From GCA-2731375 sp046582635 (GTDB lineage: Bacteria > Pseudomonadota > Alphaproteobacteria > GCA-2731375): 17,738 nt of DNA. Under the pieces are notes generated by a model. That model saw only the letters and a list, made by a program, of their open reading frames with translations. It was not told the DNA's origin and did no database searches. The DNA lies in contig JAYGEA010000199.1 of the NCBI GenBank assembly GCA_046582635.1, forward strand, positions 1-17,738. Reading direction: 5' to 3'. Positions within the stretch are counted from its first letter, which is position 1; each line of letters starts with the position of its first letter. The position numbers and the translations under genes are program-made. Of the stretch, positions 8,358-15,027 are shown one piece after another.

Positions 8358-8514
8358 CGGCTCTAGACCATTTTCGGGAATGAAATGGTCAATCAAGGTC
8401 GCGACGGCGACCCGGCGCTGATGCGCCGCCCGCGCGGAGCGGTGCGCTCTCGTGCACAAGCGTGAGCGAAGAAAGCTAGACCTGAATCGATGAATTTCGA
8501 AAAAGGTCTAGCCG
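8358..8514 (+). repeat. Palindromic MITE-like intergenic element with terminal inverted repeats
   Basis: The two ends are imperfect inverted copies. The left end at 8358-8376 reads CGGCTCTAGACCATTTTCG, and the right end at 8498-8514 on the other strand reads CGGCTAGACCTTTTTCG. They differ by a 2-base gap and one mismatch. Inside are further hairpins: GACCATTT/AAATGGTC (8366-8373 with 8383-8390), CGGCGC/GCGCCG (8413-8418 with 8423-8428), CGCTC/GAGCG (8445-8449 with 8464-8468) and GCTAGACCT/AGGTCTAGC (8475-8483 with 8504-8512). There is no coding capacity. The form resembles short dispersed palindromic elements such as the rhizobial RIME type, but dispersal cannot be shown from one copy. It fills most of the gap between the PepSY gene and the solute-binding gene and overlaps the latter's last codons and stop. 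Confidence 0.6.
8469..8512 (-). terminator. Candidate terminator hairpin after the solute-binding protein gene
   Basis: On the minus strand a perfect 9-bp stem (8504-8512 with 8475-8483) encloses a 20-base loop and is followed by TTTCTT. It starts at the stop codon of the family-3 solute-binding gene, the last gene of the long minus-strand unit. The large loop and modest GC content make it weaker than a typical intrinsic terminator. It may simply be part of the repeat element in which it lies. Confidence 0.35.
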
Positions 8515-9236
8515 CTGGAGGCGACCAGCAGGCGGCCTTCGACGCCATGTTTTTCGATCAGGCTGGCGACCAGGCCGCTCTGTTTGGCCTCCGTGACGAA
8601 ATCCCGCAGAAAGGCTGCCGACGCGCTGTTCTTGGGGTTGGTGCCGATGGCCTGCTGCACGGTTGTGTAGCGGCCATCCATGATGTGGGCGCCGGGCAGT
8701 TTTTTGACGTCTTCGTTCAGGGCCGGGCGCAGGCCGGCCAGGACATCCAGCTTTTCGTCCGTCAGCAAGGCCAAGGCGCCGCCCAGGCCCTGGGCGCGGA
8801 CCAATTCGGCGTGTTCCAGGGTGCGGGTCAGATACAAATCATAGGCGCTGCGGGCGGAAACGGCGATCCTGATGCCCGGTTTGTCCACATCCGCGATGTC
8901 GTTCAGGGGGGAATGTGGGGGCACCAGATAGGTCGCCTCGATCTCCACATAGGCATCGGTGAAGGCGATGGTTTCGGCCCGGGCCGGTTCGGCGGCGATC
9001 AGGCCGATGTCGTAGACATCATCGGCCATGGCATCGGCCAGCACGCCGGGAGAGGGAAATTGCACCAATTTCAACTGCACACCCAGACGATCAGCAATGG
9101 CGGCGGCCATGTCCGGCGAGACCCCCACCGGATCACCATTCACTGTTCGGCCCGTGACCAGCAAGGGGTTCGACATATTGATCCCGGCCCGCATGGTTCC
9201 ATTGGGAGCGAGTTCGGCGGCGACGTCATTTAACAT
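8508..9236 (-). CDS. Family-3 (amino-acid-type) solute-binding protein lacking a signal peptide
   Basis: A 242-residue protein of the SBP_bac_3 fold. The N-terminal lobe has the usual opening (LAPNGTMRAGINMSN), the DPVGVSPDMAAAIADRLG helix and DIGLIAAEPARAETIAFTDAYVEIEATYLV, which match the type II periplasmic-binding pattern for polar amino acids or small carboxylates. No signal peptide or lipobox precedes it. The first residues (MLNDVAAEL) are hydrophilic and the ATG at 9236 has a fair AGGA site about 9 bases upstream. The protein is therefore predicted to be cytosolic, as for a group of alphaproteobacterial homologues I recall, and may act as a ligand sensor or enzyme-like binder rather than in transport. 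It lies 20 bp after the SDR gene. The TAG stop lies inside the inverted repeat of the adjacent palindromic element. Confidence 0.85.
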   Translation of the reverse strand: MLNDVAAELAPNGTMRAGINMSNPLLVTGRTVNGDPVGVSPDMAAAIADRLGVQLKLVQFPSPGVLADAMADDVYDIGLIAAEPARAETIAFTDAYVEIEATYLVPPHSPLNDIADVDKPGIRIAVSARSAYDLYLTRTLEHAELVRAQGLGGALALLTDEKLDVLAGLRPALNEDVKKLPGAHIMDGRYTTVQQAIGTNPKNSASAAFLRDFVTEAKQSGLVASLIEKHGVEGRLLVASSG

Positions 9237-9256
9237 TTTTATTTTTCCTAATCCAT

Positions 9257-10051
9257 CTAGCGCGGCCAGGCGCGCAGAGCGCTAAGACCGCCATCCACGG
9301 GCAGCATTAGGCCGGTCACCCAGCGGGCCTCGTCCGAGGCCAGATAGACCGCGGCCCAGCCCACGTCCCAGCCCGTGCCCTCGGTTTGCATGGGCACCAT
9401 ATCGATGCGCCGCTGGCGGTATTCAGGGCCCGCCGCCGCCACCAACGGCGTTGAGACGGAGCCGATGACGATGCAGTTGCAGCGGATGCCTTCGGTGGCG
9501 TAGTCGGCGGCAGTGGAAAGGGTCAGGCCATGAGTGGCGGCCTTCATGGAGGCATAGGCCGCCGCGCCCGGGCCCCCGGTCAGACCCAGGGCGCCGGCGA
9601 TGGACGATATGTTGATGATGCAGCCGCCGCCCGAGGCCCGCATCAGGGGCACCGCGACCCGGCTGCATTTCATGGCCGACGTGATGTTGATATTGACCAG
9701 ACGATCCCATGTTTCGTCCGTCACATCCTCGACCCGGTTCGGCCCGCCCCCCGCGCCCGCTCCGACATTGTTGCAGAGAATGTCCAGGCGGCCATAACGT
9801 TCCGTAACGGCGGCGGCCATGGCCGCGACGTCGTCCGTATTGGTCACATCGGCGGCAAAGGCGGAGGCCTCAAAACCCTCGGCCGCGATCTTTTCCGCCA
9901 ACGCCCCGGCCCGCTCGGCCGAGCGGTTGACCAACAAGACCTTGGCGCCCTCCCGGGCCATCAAAATGGCCATGGCGGTGCCGTTGCCAATGCCTTCCTC
10001 GCGCGGCGCGGCGCCGGTTACAATGGCCACCTTGCCGTCCAACCGTCCCAT
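9257..10051 (-). CDS. Short-chain dehydrogenase/reductase (SDR) family oxidoreductase
   Basis: A 264-residue classical SDR that oxidises or reduces a hydroxyl/keto group with NAD(P). The dinucleotide loop at residues 12-26 reads TGAAPREEGIGNGTA, with a few extra residues between TGA and GIG compared with textbook SDRs. DVTN near 68-71, NNVG at 94-97, N120, S149/S150 and Y166-x-x-x-K170 supply the adenine pocket and catalytic tetrad. The spacing from S150 to Y166 is three longer than usual. The C-terminal segment (VTGLMLPVDGG) is typical. The frame extends upstream to 10411 through the DUF35 gene. The ATG at 10051 starts the true fold. It lies 13 bp after the DUF35 gene and probably oxidises a beta-hydroxyacyl-CoA or related intermediate of the same pathway. 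The substrate is not visible. Confidence 0.92.
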   Translation of the reverse strand: MGRLDGKVAIVTGAAPREEGIGNGTAMAILMAREGAKVLLVNRSAERAGALAEKIAAEGFEASAFAADVTNTDDVAAMAAAVTERYGRLDILCNNVGAGAGGGPNRVEDVTDETWDRLVNINITSAMKCSRVAVPLMRASGGGCIINISSIAGALGLTGGPGAAAYASMKAATHGLTLSTAADYATEGIRCNCIVIGSVSTPLVAAAGPEYRQRRIDMVPMQTEGTGWDVGWAAVYLASDEARWVTGLMLPVDGGLSALRAWPR

Positions 10052-10064
10052 CTCTGTTACTCGC

Positions 10065-10592
10065 TTACTCGACCGGATAGCGCCAGGGCTGATCGGGCTG
10101 TTCGGCATCCTGGTCCAAGGTGAACTGCGGGATCGCCACGCCGTCGGCGACATCCGTGAAGACCATGCGCACCCGGCTGCCGATACCAACACTGGCGACC
10201 ACGTCGGGCGCGGCCAACTCACCGTCCGGTGTGACCAGATTGGCGATGATGCGCAGGGCCTCATGCTCCGTGGGCGCACCCTTTTGGATATCCAGATCGA
10301 CCACCAGAACCATATACGGCGTGTAGGCCTTGAAAGCCGGCTGGATGGCATGGTGGATCTCGGTGTAGCTGTGCACCGCGCCCTTGCCCTCAACCGCCGT
10401 CCAGGTGGCATTCGGGCCGCCGCACCAGGAACAACCCTCGGCCACCGGGTAGCGGATCAAACCGCAGTCATCGCATTTCTGCAGATGGAACTGATGCTCG
10501 GCACAATGTTTGAAGTAGGCCAGGTTGGAATGGTCCAGGCCGGCAATTTGCAGGTTCATGCCCAGATATTCGGCATTAATGGTTTCGCTCAT
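10065..10592 (-). CDS. DUF35 zinc-ribbon / OB-fold protein, thiolase partner
   Basis: A 175-residue two-domain protein. After a short helical lead come four cysteines, CDDC (40, 43) and CSWC (54, 57), that form a rubredoxin-like zinc ribbon. An OB-fold beta-barrel (WTAVEGKGAVHSYTEIHH onward) follows, as in PF12172 plus PF01796. Such proteins bind acyl-CoA and form complexes with thiolase-like enzymes. In actinobacterial steroid side-chain degradation the Ltp2-DUF35 pair is an aldolase, and in archaea a thiolase/HMG-CoA synthase complex uses a DUF35 bridge. The gene directly follows the thiolase gene (12-bp gap), so a complex is likely. Two ATGs are available, at 10598 and 10592. The second is preferred because of ribosome-binding-site spacing. 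Pathway assignment is inference. Confidence 0.9.
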   Translation of the reverse strand: MSETINAEYLGMNLQIAGLDHSNLAYFKHCAEHQFHLQKCDDCGLIRYPVAEGCSWCGGPNATWTAVEGKGAVHSYTEIHHAIQPAFKAYTPYMVLVVDLDIQKGAPTEHEALRIIANLVTPDGELAAPDVVASVGIGSRVRMVFTDVADGVAIPQFTLDQDAEQPDQPWRYPVE

Positions 10593-10600
10593 TGTCATTA

Positions 10601-10606
10601 CTCCCT
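10601..10606 (-). promoter_or_regulatory. Ribosome-binding site AGGGAG deciding the DUF35 start
   Basis: AGGGAG overlaps the TAG stop of the thiolase-like gene (10605-10607). It lies 2 bases before the ATG at 10598 but 8 bases before the ATG at 10592, which is optimal spacing and favours the second start. Confidence 0.6.
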
Positions 10607-11864
10607 ATACGCCGCGCCGCATGACCATGGCCGAGCCGGTGCCTGGCGTGGCCCAGCCCAGATTGGCGCTGATTTCCACATCCCTGACCTGGCGGCAGCC
10701 GCCTTCGGCGTGGTTAAAGGTGTGTTGCCGCTTGCCGTCGGACCCGATGGGGCAGCTGTCGTCGGCGTCGTGACGCAGCTGGCGGACGTTCTCCACCACC
10801 ATGGCGATGCCGTGGGTATAACCCTCGCACAGGTGGCCGCCGGAGGTGTTGTTGGGCCGCCGCCCGCCAAGGAACGTGGTGCCGTTGGAGACATAGTCGC
10901 CGCCCTCGCCCTTCTTGCAAAAGCCGTAGTCTTCCAATTGCAACATGGTGGTGAAGGTGAAGGCGTCGTAGGAGCCGGTGACATCGACCTCGTCCGGGCC
11001 CAGGCCCGCATTGCGCCACAGGCGCGGGCCGGCGTAATGCCCGGCGACCGTGGAAATCGGCCCGGCTTCATAATGCAGATCGGCCCGTGGCTTGGAGACC
11101 CGGCCCACCACGCCGCGGATCAGGGCGGGGATCTGGCGCAAATCCTTGGCCCGCTCGGCGGAGGTGATGATAATTGCCGTGGCGTTATCGGTTTCCACGC
11201 AGCAATCCAGCAGATGCAGGGGCTTGCAGATCATCCGGCTGTTGATCACGTCCTCCACCGTGACCCGGTTCTTGTAATAGGCCTTGGGGTTGTTGGAGGC
11301 ATGTTGGCTGTGGGCCACCTTCACATGGGCGACCTGTTCGGGCGTGGTGCCGTAGTCGTACATATGGCGCAGGAATGTGGGGGCGAATTTTTGCCCGGCA
11401 CTTTGCCAGCCATAGCTGCGTTCGTGCAGGAATTCGCCCACCACTGGGGCCACGGCGCGGGCGCCAGTGCCGCCGATGCGGGTTTGGCTGTGGCCGTTCA
11501 TGGAGCGGAAGATGGCCACGGTTTGGCACATCCCCGCCTCGATCACGCCCATGGCAATGCCGGTCAGGGCCTCGGTCGAGGAACCGCCGCCATTTACGTC
11601 CATGTAGAAATTCAAGCGGATGCCCAAATCGGCGGAGACAAAAGTGGATAGCGTGGAATCGGCGCCGGAATAGCTCAACATGCCATCCACCTCGCCCGGC
11701 CCCAGGCCCGCATCCGCCATGGCATTGCGTATGGCCGTCACCGCCATGGCCCGCGTCGTGGTGTTGGAGCCGCGCAGATATTCCGTCTCGCCAACGCCGA
11801 CAATGGCGTATGTTTCCCGTAGAGAGGCCCCCAGTTCAGGGTCCAATTGATCGATTTGCGCCAT
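10605..11864 (-). CDS. Thiolase-fold (SCP-x/lipid-transfer type) protein lacking the nucleophilic cysteine
   Basis: A 419-residue thiolase-superfamily protein. The N-terminal half shows YAIVGVGETEY and AIRNAMADAGLGPGEVDG. The position that carries the acyl-accepting cysteine in thiolases reads NGGGSSTEAL (residues 91-100), with no cysteine. The C-terminal half has GPDEVDVTGSYDAFT and NNTSGGHLCEGYTHG, where a conserved histidine and the NxxSGG loop remain. Loss of the cysteine is typical of Ltp2-like enzymes, which with a DUF35 subunit cleave beta-hydroxyacyl-CoA by a retro-aldol reaction instead of thiolysis. The downstream DUF35 gene supports that reading, though CoA-ester binding without catalysis is also possible. 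The ATG at 11864 has GAGG 8 bases upstream. Likely cytosolic, in the same transcript as the SDR and CoA ligase. Confidence 0.88.
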   Translation of the reverse strand: MAQIDQLDPELGASLRETYAIVGVGETEYLRGSNTTTRAMAVTAIRNAMADAGLGPGEVDGMLSYSGADSTLSTFVSADLGIRLNFYMDVNGGGSSTEALTGIAMGVIEAGMCQTVAIFRSMNGHSQTRIGGTGARAVAPVVGEFLHERSYGWQSAGQKFAPTFLRHMYDYGTTPEQVAHVKVAHSQHASNNPKAYYKNRVTVEDVINSRMICKPLHLLDCCVETDNATAIIITSAERAKDLRQIPALIRGVVGRVSKPRADLHYEAGPISTVAGHYAGPRLWRNAGLGPDEVDVTGSYDAFTFTTMLQLEDYGFCKKGEGGDYVSNGTTFLGGRRPNNTSGGHLCEGYTHGIAMVVENVRQLRHDADDSCPIGSDGKRQHTFNHAEGGCRQVRDVEISANLGWATPGTGSAMVMRRGV

Positions 11865-11927
11865 CTCCCATACCTCGCGTTTATTGTTTTCAACTTGCCC
11901 TATTGTCGCCCGTCGGAAGGCAAACGT

Positions 11928-13157
11928 CTATGTCCGAAGTCGCAGCAAAACCAACAGCAGCAAAAAACATATGGCGGAGAGCAAATACAATCCGGCGCCG
12001 AACCCTCCCGTCAGATCGGACAGCGCGCCCAGGGTCAGCGGGCCCAGGACGCCGCCGATCTCGGCGGCGGAAAAGAACATGCCCCCCGCCGTGCCCGCGT
12101 GCCGGCTGCCCACGCCCGCGGTCTCCACCAGGGCCAGCATCATGACCGTCATCATGGAGCCGCGCGCCACGCCCTGCAGGACAAGGCCAAGGGTGAGGGG
12201 CACATCATGGCCGGCGAACCGCAACAACAACGCCGCCAGCCCGGCGGCCAGGATCAGGGCGGCCAATATCCAACGCCGCCGCGCCGGCGTGGCGAAGCGC
12301 GGGATCAACAGGGAACTGAAAACCCCCAGGGCGGTCGGAATGGCCGCCCAATAGCCCGCCTGGGCCGCCGTCATGCCGCCCCGGCGCAGAATTTCCGGCA
12401 GCCAGTTGTTCAGGCCGTGATTGAAGAAAAACGCACCCACCGCCATGATCAGCATCAGACGCACCGCCGGAATTTTCAACAATTCCAGGAAAACACTGGA
12501 TTGCCCCCCGTATTCCGTCGAATGGCTTCGTTCGGATGGCGTCAGGCCTTGTAGTTTGCCGGCCAGGGGGTGGCTGGCCAGCATCAACCAAACCAGCCCG
12601 ATGGCCAGGCTGATGCCTGCATACAGGAACATTACCCCCCGCCAGTCGCCGCCCATCCAGGGCATCACCACGCCGTTGGTCAGGGCCAGGGCGCTGATAC
12701 CGCCCAACGCGGGGCCCGTGATGTAAATGCCCATGGCCAGGCCGCGATCGGGACCTTCAAACCACAGGCTGACCAGCTTTGGCGCGCCGATGGAGATCAG
12801 CGGCCCGCCGATGCCAAACAGAGCCACGGCAAAAAACAGGCTGACCTGATCGCCGGCCAATCCCCGCGCCGCCGCCGATAGGGCGATCATCGCGGCGGCG
12901 GCAAACAGCGCCCAGCGTGGACCCGCCCGGCCCAGAAAGGCGCCGCACGGCATGGCCATGGCGATATAGACCAATGGCCAGGCGCCCATGATCAGCCCCA
13001 TGGCACCGTCGCTTAGACCCAGGTCGGCACGGATCACGCCAACCAGGGGCGCCATGGCCACCTGGGTCAGGCCAAAGCCGAAATAAGCCAGCCAGACGCC
13101 AAACAACAAGACCCAACGACAGGGGTTCGCCCGTGACACCGATACGCCCGTGGTCAT
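11928..13157 (-). CDS. Major facilitator superfamily transporter
   Basis: A 409-residue integral membrane protein with about 12 hydrophobic helices in two blocks, split near residue 210 by a polar loop (KLQGLTPSERSHSTEYGG). Length and pattern fit a 12-helix MFS carrier. The loop between helices 2 and 3 has GAFLGRAGPRWAL, a loose form of the MFS G-x-x-x-D/G-R-x-G-R motif. It should move a small organic solute by proton or solute coupling. Substrate and direction are not visible. The frame extends upstream to 13319 through the cyclase gene. The ATG at 13157, 10 bp after the cyclase stop, begins the natural N-terminus, but no good ribosome-binding site precedes it, so translation may depend on readthrough from the cyclase gene. 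Being in the acyl-CoA operon suggests import or export of a pathway compound. Confidence 0.9.
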   Translation of the reverse strand: MTTGVSVSRANPCRWVLLFGVWLAYFGFGLTQVAMAPLVGVIRADLGLSDGAMGLIMGAWPLVYIAMAMPCGAFLGRAGPRWALFAAAAMIALSAAARGLAGDQVSLFFAVALFGIGGPLISIGAPKLVSLWFEGPDRGLAMGIYITGPALGGISALALTNGVVMPWMGGDWRGVMFLYAGISLAIGLVWLMLASHPLAGKLQGLTPSERSHSTEYGGQSSVFLELLKIPAVRLMLIMAVGAFFFNHGLNNWLPEILRRGGMTAAQAGYWAAIPTALGVFSSLLIPRFATPARRRWILAALILAAGLAALLLRFAGHDVPLTLGLVLQGVARGSMMTVMMLALVETAGVGSRHAGTAGGMFFSAAEIGGVLGPLTLGALSDLTGGFGAGLYLLSAICFLLLLVLLRLRT

Positions 13158-13167
13158 GAATGGAACA

Positions 13168-15009
13168 TCAGCCTCGCGGCGGCATGTTGAGGCGCCACAG
13201 GGCCACGCTCTCGGCCACGCCGCGCAGCTTGGCCATCTCCGCCACCGGTTCGGGGGCGCCGGCCGCCTGCAACGCCGCCCGCACCCCGGTTGCGGCGAAA
13301 AGATCGTCGGAAATGACAATGTCGTCGCCCACGCTTTCGCCCTGCACCCGGGCCGCGATGTTGACCGTGGAGCCGAAGTAATCCAGATGGTCGTGGGTCG
13401 TGACGGCGATACAAGGGCCCTGATGCAGGCCTACTTTCAGGACAATGCCGCCGTCGGCGCGGCCTTGGTTGAATTCGCCGACCCCAAGTTGCGCCTCCAG
13501 GGCGGCCCGGACGCCTTCCTCGGGTTCCGCGAATGCGGCCATCACCGCATCGCCAATGGTTTTCACCAGCACGCCGCCATGGCGTTCGATCAGGTCGGTC
13601 AAATAATCGAAATGATCCCGCACCAGATTATAGGCCGTGCCATCGCCCAGGGCCTCGTACATGGAGGTGGAGCCTTTCAAATCCGTGAACAGCAAGACCA
13701 CGTTGGCGATGGCCACATCATCACCGGGACGGAGGATCTGATCCGGGCAGAAATGCTGAAAGGCGGGCATGACGAGCACCCGGTCGCCGGTCAGGGCTTC
13801 CCGGCGCCAGGCAACTTCCTCAATCACAAAGGTCAGATTTCGGTCTGTTTGGTTTTGCAACAAAATCTTGCCCGGCGCCGAGGGCGCGCCGGCCCGGATA
13901 TCGTCCCCCCGTGCCAGCACGGAGGGAAAGCCCCCCGCGCCATCCCATTCCACGTCGATCTGACTGCCGGCCTGGGTGGTGCGCAGGCGGTAGGCGCCCG
14001 CGGTCAAGGGTGGGTCGATCTCCAACCCCTCGCCCGCGGCCACGTTACGCTGCACCTTGATATGAGGAACCGAGGGCGCGCCCATCATGCAATAAGCGCC
14101 GTCCGGCAAGGGCCGCAGCCAAGGCTCCGGCCGAAAGGTGAGCTCGACGTTGGCGGAGAAATCCTGTTCGAAATCCACGTTGCACGTGCTGCAATGGACG
14201 GACTTGGGCAGATCGCCCAGGTTGTCGGGCACATCCTTGGCATTGCGGCAGCGCGGGCACAGAACTTCCCACCGCAAGGCCAACAGCCCCTGTTCATGCG
14301 CCGCCAAGAACAACGACACCACGGCCATCTCGTCCGCCTGCCACTGCCGCGCCAGGCTCAAGGGCCGGATGCGTTGCAGCCAGGTATCGGGGGTGCGGCA
14401 AAGGTAGCTGTCCAACTGCCCAGTCAGGCCGCCATGGCCCGGCTGTTCAGCGATCACGGCGAGCGCGCGGTCCAGACGTTGTCGCGCGCCGGCGGGCAGT
14501 GGGGTCGGCTCAAAGCCGGTGCTTTGTATCCCATCCGCCTGTTCGGCCGGTACCGGCAGGGCCACCTCCTGTTGTATTATCCGGTCCAATGACGCCATGG
14601 CGCCCAGCGCCCCGCGGCGCACCAGGCCCAATGTGGCGCCAAGCCATCCGGCCAGTCCTTTGGGCAACATATCGATCCGAATATGCAGCGCAAAGCCATC
14701 CGCCGTCGGCTCCGCCCGGACCACGAAATTAATATGATGAAAGCCGCCCTTGGTGAATTGGCGCAACTGCCGCATATAGCGCTGTTCAACCCATTCGCCC
14801 AGATCCTCGGTCCATTCAGCCGGAATAGGCATGGCGAACTGGCCCTTGGCCCGGCGCAGCACGGAGCCGTCGGGCTGTAGTTCATCCAAGGCGACATAGG
14901 CGGGATTGCCGTCCAGTTCGTTCAACAGGGCGGTGTCCGACAGCAACGGCCACAGACGGGCCAACGAGGCCTGGTAATGTAAGCTTCTTTCCACGATGAC
15001 CGGTTTCAT
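13168..15009 (-). CDS. Class III adenylate cyclase with SRPBCC-like and zinc-ribbon (DUF5939-type) domains
   Basis: A 613-residue soluble protein with three parts. Residues about 1-150 look like an SRPBCC/START ligand-binding fold (ERSLHYQASLARLWPLLSDT). Residues about 190-420 contain a four-cysteine ribbon (CPRC 251-254, CSTC 273-276) followed by beta strands, as in the DUF5939 region of adenylate cyclases. Residues about 435-605 are the cyclase domain: metal aspartates D443 (FTDLKGST) and D487 (KTIGDAVMAAF), adenine-selecting K483, T548 in place of the usual aspartate, and transition-state N550 and R554 in GSTVNIAARV. The lysine/threonine pair marks class IIIb and predicts cAMP from ATP. 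All catalytic residues are present in one chain, so it should work as a homodimer. It sits between the CoA ligase (18 bp) and the MFS gene (10 bp). The N-terminal domain may sense a pathway ligand; this is inference. Confidence 0.9.
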   Translation of the reverse strand: MKPVIVERSLHYQASLARLWPLLSDTALLNELDGNPAYVALDELQPDGSVLRRAKGQFAMPIPAEWTEDLGEWVEQRYMRQLRQFTKGGFHHINFVVRAEPTADGFALHIRIDMLPKGLAGWLGATLGLVRRGALGAMASLDRIIQQEVALPVPAEQADGIQSTGFEPTPLPAGARQRLDRALAVIAEQPGHGGLTGQLDSYLCRTPDTWLQRIRPLSLARQWQADEMAVVSLFLAAHEQGLLALRWEVLCPRCRNAKDVPDNLGDLPKSVHCSTCNVDFEQDFSANVELTFRPEPWLRPLPDGAYCMMGAPSVPHIKVQRNVAAGEGLEIDPPLTAGAYRLRTTQAGSQIDVEWDGAGGFPSVLARGDDIRAGAPSAPGKILLQNQTDRNLTFVIEEVAWRREALTGDRVLVMPAFQHFCPDQILRPGDDVAIANVVLLFTDLKGSTSMYEALGDGTAYNLVRDHFDYLTDLIERHGGVLVKTIGDAVMAAFAEPEEGVRAALEAQLGVGEFNQGRADGGIVLKVGLHQGPCIAVTTHDHLDYFGSTVNIAARVQGESVGDDIVISDDLFAATGVRAALQAAGAPEPVAEMAKLRGVAESVALWRLNMPPRG

Positions 15010-15027
15010 GATTTGGCGCGCCCGGAT

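Noticed and set aside
8304..8459. An N-terminal extension of the PepSY protein
   Set aside because: It reads through the palindromic element and would bury the signal peptide. The ATG at 8303 restores it.
10052..10411. An N-terminal extension of the SDR into the DUF35 gene
   Set aside because: The translation is arginine/serine/proline-rich out-of-frame reading of DUF35. The SDR fold starts cleanly at 10051.
9819..11651. A 610-codon plus-strand open frame opposite the SDR, DUF35 and thiolase-like genes
   Set aside because: It is antisense to three well-supported genes. The translation is rich in G, H, A, Q and D with no recognisable domain, as expected of a shadow frame in GC-rich DNA.
11865..11927. 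The 63-bp gap between the MFS and thiolase-like genes as a promoter region
   Set aside because: It is somewhat AT-rich (TTGAAAACAATAAA on the minus strand), but no spaced -35/-10 pair is evident, so it is treated as an intra-operon gap.
13150..14592. A 480-codon plus-strand open frame opposite the cyclase gene
   Set aside because: It mirrors the cyclase codons, has low-complexity G/Q/H-rich composition and shows no domain motif or credible ribosome-binding site.
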